Positions 1-10,264 of a DNA stretch of 64,000 bases are shown one piece after another (position 1 is the stretch's first letter; the number at the start of each line of letters is the position of its first letter). The stretch comes from Heracleum sosnowskyi. Lineage: Eukaryota; Streptophyta; Magnoliopsida; Apiales; Apiaceae. The position numbers were made by a program, and so were the translations under genes. The stretch spans positions 8,457,044-8,521,043 of the forward strand of contig CM061243.1 in the NCBI GenBank assembly GCA_030848705.1. Direction: 5' to 3'. A model generated the notes under the pieces. That model had not been told where the DNA came from. It did no database searches and worked only from the letters and a program-made list of their open reading frames with translations.

Positions 1-648
1 AAAAAGCTTCCTTCAGAAGCTTAAAAACAGCAGCAGCATCGTACATACATGATATACAATAATGAATGGTTGTGATTAATAGGAGGTATAAGTCAATCGA
101 GTCAAATGGCATTTTATTATGAATACGGAATAAAGTAAAGGGTATTTTAGTAAAATGGTATCAAAAAACACAACAGGCTTTATAATATAGATAGATAATA
201 ATATTACCATTTTATATATATATATATATTGCCCGTCTTATTTTTAGAAAATGATTTGTTTTAGTTAAATAGATATATGAAATAGGTAATATAATTTAGC
301 TGAAAAAGGTAATTGGTTATCAATAACTTGGTTTCCATATATGTGTCCTATTTATAAGATTAGTTGTTTTAGGTAAAAAAAATATAAAAATAATGTGTTT
401 TAGCTGAAAAAGGTAATCAGTTATAAATATATAATAATATTATCATATTATATATATGTTGCCCGTTTTATTTTTAGAAGATGAGTTGGTTTGGTTTAAA
501 AAAAAATATAAAATAGGTAATGTAGTGAAAAAAGGTAATTGGTTATTAATAAATTGATTATAGATAGACCCGTGAATCGGCCCAAATACCGACTGACCGA
601 CGACCGACCAAAACTTTTAATGTTTCGTTTTTAATAATATAGTATAGA
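1..648 (-). mobile_element. Helitron fragment, 5' end at 648, reverse orientation
   Basis: Read on the minus strand, the sequence starts at 648 with TCTATACTAT and runs into ACGAAACATTAAAAG, nearly the same head as the Helitron at 10265. The base before TC on that strand is A, as expected for Helitron insertion at an AT dinucleotide. The interior holds reverse complements of motifs seen in the 10-18 kb Helitron (AATTGGTTAT, AGCTGAAAAAGGTAA, TTGCCCGT). No 3' hairpin plus CTRR end is visible before the window edge, so the element is truncated or continues outside. No coding capacity. Confidence 0.7.
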
Positions 649-2883
649 TATGTTAAATTTCTTAACACCAAGAGAGCGACTCATTGGGGAAAAACAATTT
701 TAAAGGGAGGGTGGTTCATTAAAAGGATCGTATTTTATGCTTGAATAAAATTTTAATGTCATATTATGTATTTAAAATCTAAGTTGGGATTTAAATTTTG
801 AAAAAAAATATAAAAGGTAATCAATATAATATTATTCGATATAATATTAAAATAATCAAAATATTAAATAATTGCATTTCTTATATTTATTCAGAATTTT
901 CGTGAATGATCAAGACGACACAAATTTTTTTAAAAAAATATCTAATGTTAGAAGTATTATTATTTATTTCAGTTAAAAACATATTTTGTATAATATTTTT
1001 AAATTTTTTAAAAGAATTATAATAAGACAGCAGCGAAGCGTGAATTAATAATCTGATATGAGATAAATGACATGGTTGTGAAATGACTAACGCGCTTATG
1101 ATTATTGGAGGCGGAATCATTCTACGGTTATGTCTACTTGAAATTACAATTAACCCATTATTTGGCATTCTGCGAGCTAGTTTCCTTCCGATAAATGAAT
1201 ATTACTATTAAGTTGTAATGATAGGTCGAGTAAAATTCTATGGACACTGCTTGGAGATCATATATGTTGTAAAATACATTCATAAAATGCACTGTAAAAT
1301 AATATATTAAGTAATATTTTGTAAACATAACATATGTGATCTATAAAACATCATATGTGGTCTATAAAACATCTAATTTGATGATAATTTTAATTATACA
1401 AAGATATTATACACATATCTTATTTGCAGAACATTTAGAATGGAGTAATATGTTCTGCAAATATAACATGCATGATTTACAAAAATATTCAATTGCTCAT
1501 GATTTTATACTGCAAGATATCTAATTTGATAATGATTTTTGTTATGTAAAGTATGTTCTACACGTTATTTAAGTTCTACAAGTTTTCAACTAAATCATGG
1601 TATTCATAGAACTTGACTCAGGTTAAGTATTTCAATAATTTTTTTTTTTCAAATGACATAATAAGTGACTGTTTTTTTATTTATGAGTTTATATGTATGC
1701 ATCCGAATCCCGTAAGATTGTTAGGATAGTTACCAAATAACACATTAAAATCTAGTATTATTATCATTGATTTATGTTTTGTTAAGTAGTCTTTCAATCA
1801 CTCTACTAACCAATCCCTTTTTTCTTACAGGCTAAGCAATTCTTTCTCATCAATGTTATTATTCATTATTACTCCGTATAAACTCATTACACAGTAGAGA
1901 CAAGTTGGCATGGTGTAGTGTAAGAATGTCAAGCGATTAGTTGTAAATTTAAAATCCTACATATAACAAAACTCCTACTTGAAACGGTTGTTTTGTTAGT
2001 GTTATGGAATTCATTAGCAACTAGGAGTGCCCTATGCTATTGGTTAGAGATAAGTTGGTGTTAGACCTGGAAAGTGTTAAAAGTGCAATAGCAGTGCACT
2101 AAACTTGTTTAACAACTCAAATTAGTACAATGTTAGTATTAGACTATTAAAATATACTACTATATTGCAACTAGCAGTAAGTGGGATTGGAGGTTCTGAG
2201 CATTCATTCATACATAACGCAAACAGGAGGAAGATCTATGCATGATGATGTATAAAAGATCCACATCTTTATTTACAGGGGGGTGTGACTTGTGAGTCTC
2301 CACTTGTTCCCGAATCTAATTTGACCCTGTCTTCTGAGACCTACAAAGATTCTATATCTTTTTATGGCTTGGTTTACATATTTGGTGCGTACATTGTGTA
2401 GTATGAAGGATCATTATGCCCCCTTGGTTGGATTTCAAAGCCGCCGCGGCTGGTTTGTGACTTTGGAGACAGAGAGAACAATTCAACAAAACAATGGTTT
2501 TGTTCTGGTAAACTCAATTTTGTCCAAACAGTTTGAGTTCGATTCTCGTTCACCCGCGTATCATCAATCATCCCGATCCCACTACTGGGTCCAATCCCAC
2601 CTGCATTCTTTGTATTTTAATTTTCTTTTTGGCATTCTTTGTACTATCTTTTATCACCAAAATGGTAAACTATTTATGTATATAAAGTATGAGAAATGCT
2701 AGAGGCCCCAAAATTATTCTAAAAAATTGTTACAAAATAAATCTTTGTTTATAAAAGTTCAGTCTACCATACCATGTGGTTAACCAATCAGAGAATTTCT
2801 CATAATTTTCAGCCAATTAGAAGCGAGTATTTTAAATTCAACCAATCAAAATTCACCAAAACATTTTCTTTTATATATTTTTA
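649..2883. other. AT-rich intergenic DNA, no gene recognised
   Basis: Short open frames here have no recognisable family and no coding-like composition. The stretch around 2340-2700 is less AT-rich and contains a tRNA T-arm-like GAGTTCGATTCTC near 2540, so it may be an old retroposon, but no boundaries could be set. 2690-2880 resembles the edge of a dispersed repeat but has no partner end. Confidence 0.5.
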
Positions 2884-3597
2884 ACTAGGATGTTAACTAA
2901 GCTGGGTTAGTCATTAACTACAGTTTTCTATATATAGTAGTTAATATATTTACCAAATAAAAAGATTGTTAATTGATGGTGTCGACAATTATGAGCATTA
3001 CCATATATAACGATAGATTGTGTACTATGAAATTTCGAAATAACAATAGTATAATAATAATAATAATAATAATAATAATCATGTACAATTTTTTTGCATT
3101 GTACATCGTAAAAAAAATATCTTTTCGTTTCAAACCAAATTTCCGTAAATATTTTTGAAAGATAGTATTTTTGGTAAATGCTCTAATATGAATAAAATTC
3201 AAATTAATATATGTGTTACTAATCAAATCGTTTAATTGATTAGATTGATTAAAAATATAATTGAATTGTATTTGCATCCAAGAAATGACAACTATTTAAT
3301 TTTACAATATCCTGCATATCTTGCAAGATCTTTTTCGGTTATACATAATTTTAGATTGATTTATGTTTATCAAAAAAATAAAAAAGATCCAGAAAGATAT
3401 TTTTCAATGATAATTAATTTTAGATTGATTTACTAGGATGTTAACTAAATTAGGTTAGTCATTAACTACTTTTTTCTATATATGGTAGTTAATATATTTA
3501 TCAAATAAAATGATTGTTGATTGATGGTGTCGACAATTATGAGCATTACCATATATAACGATAGATTGTGTACTTTGAAATTTAGAAATAACAATAG

Positions 3598-3662
<65 letters not shown>

Positions 3663-4012
3663 ACAATATTTTTGCGTTGTACATCGTAAAAAAAATATCT
3701 TTTCGTTTCAAACCAAATTTTCTTAAATATTTTTGAAAGATAGTATTTTTGGTAAATGCTCTAATATGAATAAAATTCAAATTAATATATGTGTTACTAA
3801 TCAAATCGTTTAATTGATTAGATTGATCAAAAATATAATTGAATTGTATTTGCATCCAAGAAATGACAACTATTTAATTTTACAATATCATGCATATCTT
3901 ACAAGATCTTTTTCAGTTATACATGATTTTAGATTGATTTATGTTTATCAAAAAATAAAATAAAAAAGATCCGGTAAGATATTTCTCAATGATAATTGAT
4001 TTTAGATTGATT
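2884..4012. repeat. 548-bp tandem duplication with internal TAA microsatellite
   Basis: ACTAGGATGTTAACTAA at 2884 recurs at 3432 and the following sequence matches closely until about 4012. Copy 1 has a short TAA tract (about 3048-3080) and copy 2 a much longer one (3597-3660), so the microsatellite length changed after duplication. A ~70-bp tail segment (TTTATCAAAA...AGATATTTCTCAATGATAATTG) is repeated again to about 4085. Ile/Tyr-rich open frames here are translations of the TAA tract. Confidence 0.85.
3597..3660. repeat. (TAA)n microsatellite, about 21 units
   Basis: Uninterrupted ATA/TAA trinucleotide run in the second copy of the 548-bp duplication; the first copy has about half as many units. 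Confidence 0.95.
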
Positions 4013-4170
4013 TATGTTTATCAAAATAAAAAATATCTGGTAAGATATTTCTCAATGATAATTGATTTGAGGCTGATTTATAGTTATCAAAAAATTAAAG
4101 CGCAATATATTTTTTAATGATAATTGATATTTGATTAATTAAGATCTTCCAAAATATATGTATTTATACC

Positions 4171-4179
4171 TATAAATAG
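4171..4179 (+). promoter_or_regulatory. TATA box of the RPA-like gene
   Basis: TATAAATAG lies about 70 bp upstream of the first ATG (4241) of the RPA1-like gene and fits a plant TATA box. Its placement before the only plausible start supports a once-functional transcription unit. Confidence 0.5.
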
Positions 4180-4240
4180 ATCTAAGTGTATTATTTATAA
4201 AAATCACCAATCTAACCCAAAAATCATCTCTACGTTCAAA

Positions 4241-5848
4241 ATGCAAGGAGCTCGCTTTAATCGTATTGCTTCCTTGACATGTGACAAGACAAACTGGCGA
4301 ATCAAAGTACGCTTGACTAGGATGTGGCCTGGAATCAATAGCACTACGGGTGAGTTCAAAGATCTCAATCTAATCTTACTTGACGATGACGTAATTACTC
4401 TTTTTACTCATACACAAATTTAGTGCCACACATAAAAAAGATAGATTCATAAAACTTTGTTCAATATAATTAATTGTATTTGTCAAATGCAGAAAACTCA
4501 CATTCATGCGTACGTTGGACCTGAATTTTGTAACGGGCAAGATTCGGAACCTTTAGAAGGACGTCTTTATGAAATTTCAAATTTCAATGTTGCGAACTCA
4601 AAGCTTAACCATTCTTCTGTTAGCAACAAGAAGTGTATATTTTTTTAAAAATATACTCAGATGGAACCAATAACGATTGAAGATGAAATGATACCGCGTC
4701 ACAAGTTTGAATTGGTCTCTCTTGGATGTTTACATGCAAGAGTTGGTGAATCCAAAGTTCTTACCGTTATGCACATTTTTTATTGACAAACCTATATCTA
4801 TTTTGCTACTAATTCTAATATATCTCTAATCTTACTACAATGCATATGTTATTGGAGTTTATGAGGGTCCGGTTACAACAACATCACACAACACTCAATA
4901 CGGGTCAAAAAACATATATATGTTTGACATCGTTGATGTAAGGTACTTGCACATTGGTTAATTTAATGACATAACATATTGAGGATGTATCTCTAATTAT
5001 TTTTCAAATTTGTAGATAAACTTGCAGACAAGTTATAGCTTGATCTAGAGAACTTACAAGGTCACCATCCAATCATTATTCTTACCAGATGCAAAATAAC
5101 TACATACAATAGTAAGTAACATATTTATTATCTCTTTATAAGTTAAACATATTCTTTAGTCCATCAATAAATCAGTCACACAAAATCTTATCTTCCTTTG
5201 TTTTTTCAGGTCTGCTTCAAATAAGTTCATATGGTTCCTCAAAATATTATCTAGATTTAGACTATGAAGCTATGAATGATATGCGTGAAAAGTTGTCCCC
5301 ATCGCAAGATGTACATGTTACAACTGAATACATTGATAGAGAGTCCGAAGACATTCTCAGTTCTTACACAATGAGTGAAATAAACATGTTGCGATCTAAG
5401 GATGTGACAGAGGTAAGAGAAAATACACACATGTATGTAGTTATAATTTTTGTCATTAATGCTTTTACGTGACTGTCCACTATTATTGTATTATATATAT
5501 GGAAATAATGTGTTTTGCTAAAATCGCAAAAATTGATGATTCCGAGAAATGGTGGTATTACGGTTGTGATTCGTGTTTTGCTGAATTGGTGGTGGTTGAT
5601 AATTTTTATAGATGTGATGATTGTAAAGAAATTGTCTCATATCCTGATAAAAGGTATCATAAATTTGATTTTTATGTGTATACTCATATTCACCAAACTA
5701 ATTTTTTTATGTATCACTATAGGTTCCATGTTATGAGTTATGTCAATGATTCAACTGAAACAATTTGGGTTATATTCTTTGACCGTGAAATACGAAGGTT
5801 AACATCAAAGAATGTCAAGAACATTTTGGGAGTTAATATTGAGGTATG
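4241..5848 (+). pseudogene. RPA1-like (replication protein A large subunit) gene, decayed, copy 1
   Basis: Reads as a spliced relative of the RPA 70-kDa subunit. The first exon (4241 to about 4390) starts MQGARFNRIASL and encodes the start of an OB fold (DUF223 type), followed by GT. The next exon, after an AG near 4492, continues in phase with KTHIHAYVG and LEGRLYEISNF, typical of the first RPA1 OB fold. OB-B-like pieces follow (IGVYEGPVTTTS near 4853; SKYYLDLDYEA and SEINMLRSKDVTE, 5240-5410). The segment 5500-5660 encodes the RPA C-terminal zinc ribbon: WWYYGCDSC and YRCDDCKE give the CxxC pairs, and RFHVMSYVND resumes after an intron (from 5723). In-frame stops near 4648 and around 5040 break the product. 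Plant Helitrons often carry RPA1-like genes, and a Helitron 3' end lies downstream. Exon borders are by eye. Confidence 0.7.
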
Positions 5849-5879
5849 ATACTTGCACAAAATAACAGTAGTGTATGGT

Positions 5880-6940
5880 TCTCAGGATTTTTGAAAATGA
5901 CTGGACGATACCCAAACATAAATTTGAAATTGTGCAACTGTCAAATATGATAGAAAATATTGTTACTTATGATAAAGATCATTCTTTCGCTATACGTAGA
6001 TTAAACTTCTCAACATTTACTTCATGCATAATAACTATTATTAAACACTTCTAAAATTTTGATAACTATGACAGATTTACAGATGTTATGGGAGTAGTTG
6101 AAAATCTTCAACCGGTGGAGCATCAAAATACAATATTTGGCTTAAAACCTCTGGTAAAATTCAGCATAGGTCATGGAAGGTACCAAAAATTATTTTCGGT
6201 GTTTATTTGTCAGTTTTATTATTCATATTGAAAAATGAAAATAAAAATAAAATACCATTGTATATGTTCAATACAAGGTACTCAGCAAGAGTTCATATAT
6301 GGGGAGAACTGACAGAGAGTATGAATCCGTTATATGAAGAAGTATTAGAGCATCTTCAATGATCTATAACCCTTAGTTAAAAGTATAGATAAGATGCCAT
6401 AAATAAAAAATTTAGAGAATATGTAAAATTCTCTCAACTCCAATGGAACATTACTGTTAGCCAAAAATATAGCCAACCACTTCGTATTGGCTATTTTTGT
6501 CGAACCTCTAGGGACCTGTAGTAAAACTCCACCTCATCTGTTACCATATTCTAATTATATATTCTATTTTTAACAACTTAAAATAATAATAACATTCTAT
6601 TTTTAAAATATAGTCAACTCATATAGCCAACTCCATTGGAGCACAATATCTTACAGGTTCAACAAATTTTACATAATCAGTATATTATATGATTTTAGCC
6701 AACGATTTTAGCTAACACCATTGAAGATGCTCTTAGAAACATATGTGATAATTGTTTTTTCAAGTGCTAAAGTGGAGATATACGAGGGTAAAATTTTACT
6801 TTCAAATTTTAAAAAAATACAATAATATAATAAAATTAGATTTGTGTAAATTAATTACTTATCTACTGCATTTAATCTCAGGTTCAGTTTCAATAACCAA
6901 TCTACCATGCATCATCGAAAATATACATCAATCTGTATGA
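5880..6940 (+). pseudogene. RPA1-like gene, partial copy 2, exon split by a MITE
   Basis: A second RPA1-like fragment follows copy 1. TIPKHKFEIVQL near 5910 parallels MIPRHKFELVSL near 4690 in copy 1. Further pieces are DVMGVVENLQPVEH (6080-6125), ARVHIWGELTESMNPLYEEVL (6288-6347) and, beyond the MITE at 6348-6732, ETYVIIVFSSAKVEIYEG ending at a GT splice site. The last two join in frame across the MITE once one TTA duplicate is removed, giving the usual RPA1 OB-B order. A final exon-like piece (SVSITNLPCIIENIHQSV, about 6883-6940) ends at a stop. Part of the OB-B and possibly the preceding fold remain; the rest is absent. Not functional. Confidence 0.65.
6348..6732. mobile_element. PIF/Harbinger (Tourist-like) MITE, 385 bp
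   Basis: Perfect 14-bp terminal inverted repeats GAGCATCTTCAATG, flanked by a TTA duplication (6345-6347 and 6733-6735), as in PIF/Harbinger MITEs. It interrupts an exon of the RPA1-like gene, and removing it with one TTA restores the reading frame. No coding capacity. Confidence 0.9.
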
Positions 6941-7385
6941 GGTTTTCTCTATGAGATACTGGTAAGAATATTTTAAAAATTCAATTTTCAACATATCTTA
7001 TTTTTTCAACGTAATGTCTTTTTTTTTCAGGCTTGAAGTTACTGATGAAATGAAATGATGTTGTGAATTTTAGGATGGTTAGAATGTTACGCATTTCTAA
7101 TTTTTTTTATTGGTGTTATGTTAAGATGGTGAACTACTTTTATCACATTGTCATATATATAAATTTTTTTCTTTAATTATGTATTTCCAAAAAAATTTGT
7201 CTAATATAATTTTTCAAGTACATTTGTTAATGATAAGTGATAACATTAAATCACAATTACAAATTTCAGTCTGTGTTAAACAAATATTATTAATTAAAAT
7301 AACAATATTGTAAATTAATAATAATTGTAATTCTTATAAAAACAATTAGAGCAAAATGAGACCCAAAAAGAAAAAAAAAATCTCA

Positions 7386-7410
7386 GTGCGAAGCACGGGT
7401 AAAAAACTAG
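7386..7410 (+). mobile_element. Helitron 3' terminus (hairpin plus CTAG)
   Basis: GTGC-GAA-GCAC forms a short hairpin at 7386-7396, followed 10 bases later by CTAG (7407-7410) and then T. This is the Helitron 3' signature (hairpin, CTRR, host T). The 5' arm of the hairpin looks decayed against the expected CCCGTGC. This end probably belongs to the element carrying the RPA1-like genes at 4241-6940; its 5' TC end was not found and no Rep/helicase gene is visible, so the element is incomplete or non-autonomous. Confidence 0.75.
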
Positions 7411-8398
7411 TTTAGAATAGTAAGTTTTTTAATAATAATACGGGACCTCGCGTGCATTAATATTCATTCACGAATTAAAAAAATCATGTGTCGTCCATAT
7501 TATTTTGTAAATATTTTGGGGTACCTAACCGTACTCATAAAGTATATATGGCCGAAATATATTGGATGTTGATTGAGATCACACTCTTTGGCAGATATGT
7601 TGTTTCTTGATTAACGGCAATTTTTCTTTCATTATTATATAGTTATTTTCGATCAAGATGCTTTGAAGTTTCCTTTCCGAAGTTTTAGAGGTTAGTACGA
7701 TAGGGTAAGATTCAAATTAGAATTTTATGTTAAATTAAAATTTAGAAGTAATTTATGTCGTAGATTTTGTATAATTAATGGTTGAGATTTATTCATTATG
7801 ATGCAGTACACGTTATCTTAGTTTTGCTGCAACAACATAATATATTAATAATTCTTAGATTGTAATATTAAAGTGATTTTATGTGGAATCTGATCCCTAG
7901 TACAATCTTGGTATTTATAGTACATCTTATCTTATGATCTTCACATCACAACTATCAAATAATAAAAATCAATTAATTTCAATTGTCATTCGAGATACGG
8001 AGTAGATAATTTTGAAAGAAAATCTTTTGTAAATCTCTTTATTATTGCCATTTATTAAATTTCTAGAAGATTAAAAAAGAAAAGTGAAGGGTAGGGGTCG
8101 GAATATTTGATTTGAATAGAATAAAGAAATGCAAGAGGGACAAGTGGTATTGATACGTTAAGATCTTCTTGGATCTTTTCTTGTAGCTTCGTAAAGTTGA
8201 TGTCCTCTTTTAATTCTTACAATATACAGGAAACTGGTCCCATACTAGATTATTTGTATCCATGTCTCCCTTCCATACCTGCTGTTTATATACTAGAAAT
8301 AACACTACATTTTACGGTAATTGAGAGCCCAATAGGCTCTATCTTCCCATTCCCTTCCCTTTTTTCCTGCCGACTACAATACTATAATACACACTACA
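7411..8398. other. Intergenic region upstream of the response regulator
   Basis: AT-rich DNA without a recognisable gene. The part close to 8398 should hold the promoter and 5' UTR of the response regulator, but no convincing TATA box could be chosen. Confidence 0.5.
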
Positions 8399-8431
8399 AT
8401 GTTGTCCTTGTCCACCACTGCATGCAACACC

Positions 8432-9515
8432 ATGGAGGACAAATTTTCTGATCATAAGTTTCCGGAGTCTAAACAGCTACATGTTCTCGCTGTCGATGAC
8501 AGTTTCGTTGATCGAAAAGTCATTGAACGTTTACTTGAACTTTCTTCTTGTAAAGGTTAGATTTCTACAAAAATAATCTCCGTAAAGTATTAGGATATAA
8601 TATATGATCCTATTAAAATTTACTCGTTTGACGATATAATATAGAATTCTTTAGGAAGACCATAACTGTTACATTCTTGATATATTGAGGTTTATTGTAT
8701 TTGTTAATATTGCAGTGACAGCTGTAGAGAGTGGAAGCAGGGCCCTGCAATATCTTGGACTGGATGGGGAGAAAAGCTCTGTTGATTTCGATGTATGCTG
8801 CATGAATAACTATCCTCTGTTTCTTACATTAAAATTTGTCAATGTGAAGAACAGGATAATGTGTTTATTTTGTATGTTTTTTGTGATGGTTGTGTAATCA
8901 GGATTTGAAGGTGAATCTGATAATAACGGACTATTCTATGCCTGGAATGACTGGATATCAACTCCTCAAGAAGCTTAAGGTTTGTTTATTGCAATTATTC
9001 GAGTTTTTGTAATGTTGTGAAAGTTTTTGTAATTTTTTTTGAAATTTATCTATTCAGCAGACTTCATCGGCACTGAGGAAAATACCTGTCGTGATCATGT
9101 CCTCCGAGAACATTATGACTCGAATTGATAGGTAATTTACTTATCTAAAACATAACATCTAACACTAATTCAATATTCATGTATGTATTCTTCATGCTCA
9201 AAACTTGCTGTTGTGTTGTTGTTAAATAGATGTTTAGAAGAAGGGGCAGAGGATTATTTGGTAAAACCAGTGAAGCTTTCAGATGTGAAGCGCTTGAAGG
9301 ATCACATACTGAAAGGGGAAGGAGACAACAAGAAAAAGATAAACGATGATCCATCATCAGTACAACAACCAACACAAAAGCTCGACGAAGATCCATCATC
9401 AGTGCTGCCACCATCATCGCAGCAGTTGCCTACACATCTTTCTTGTGATCGATCAGTATCTGCCCCTGCATTTTCATCATCAGAATCCTTAGCAAAGAGA
9501 GCATGGTTCAATTGA
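8432..9515 (+). CDS. Type-A cytokinin response regulator (ARR8/ARR9-like), five exons
   Basis: A receiver-domain protein that would accept phosphate from histidine phosphotransfer proteins and damp cytokinin signalling. Coding exons: 8432-8555, 8716-8792, 8902-8979, 9061-9131 and 9230-9515, giving 211 residues. Receiver landmarks are present: acidic pair D22-D23 (LAVDDS), phospho-acceptor D77 (LIITDYSMPGMTGY) and conserved K129 (LVKPVKL). The C-terminal tail after about residue 140 is short and Ser/Pro/Gln-rich with no Myb-like GARP domain, which marks type A rather than type B. The wording around RIDRCLEEGAEDYLVKPVKL resembles ARR8/ARR9. The start at 8432 sits directly before the domain; an in-frame ATG at 8399 would add 11 residues. 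The acceptor before exon 4 is a tandem CAGCAG, so one glutamine may be included or skipped. Confidence 0.93.
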
Positions 9516-10264
9516 TCATGACGATTATGATAAAATCTCTCCTTAGTTTCACTGCTAAATTTTGTATTGGCCATATCTTTTGTTTTACTTTTAGTATAGA
9601 TACTAATGATGGCCAAAGTTTTGTTCCCCACATATATTTTGCAGACTTGATTTTAGAAAAGGAAAGATGAGAGAGCTATTAAAGGACAGCATAATTTCAC
9701 ATTTCTTCTTCTTGTTCAGATACATGTAAACTAGTCAGGGCCGGCCCTAGGCCTCATTGGGGCCTGTATTTACTATTTAGTCAGCTGGTAGATGAATCTG
9801 ATTAATATGTCTCCACCACATAAGACTATTAAAGTCATTGGTAACTTAAGTTGCAGGGAGGTTTCGGTTTTCTTAAAAAAAGAAGTTGATTGCATCTAGT
9901 CTGGCTCAGAAAGTTCCATTTCCCAGAAAGTTGCAAAAATCAGCATATCTATCTTACTCGTTATTAATAAGAAAAATAATATGAAAATAGCGCGCGATAC
10001 AAAAAGCATCAAAGTATCAAATTTGGTTATCACGAGACCTGAGTTCGATTTCTCGCAACTACGTACAAGATTTATTAATTTAAATTATTTAGGTTAATTC
10101 AGGGTTCGATTCCTTACAACTATGTTATTATACCAAATTTATTTATTTACTTTAATTTCATTCAAAGTTCAATTTTCTATAACTTCTATACTCTTTATTA
10201 ATAATGAAAATAATGATAAAATATCGCGCGGTACCAAATTCAAGAATAATTGCGTATAACCACA
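9516..10264. other. 3' flank of the response regulator and ~70-bp degenerate host repeats
   Basis: After the 3' UTR, 9737-9775 contains CAGGGCCGGCCCTAGG, resembling a worn hAT-type terminus with no partner. From about 9960 to 10264 a degenerate unit recurs: a TTCGATT(T/C)C core, then (G)CAACTA, then a T-rich tract, at about 70-bp steps (cores near 10040, 10103 and 10170). The same unit flanks the Helitron on its other side, so this is the host sequence into which it inserted. Confidence 0.55.

Noticed and set aside
1..26. Hairpin AAGCTTC..GAAGCTT at the window start as a Helitron 3' end for the 5' end at 648
   Set aside because: No CTRR tail next to the hairpin in the needed orientation, and its sequence is unlike the family hairpin CCGTGCATCGCACGG.
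2969..3855. Poly-isoleucine and poly-tyrosine open frames on both strands
   Set aside because: They are translations of the TAA/ATA microsatellite.
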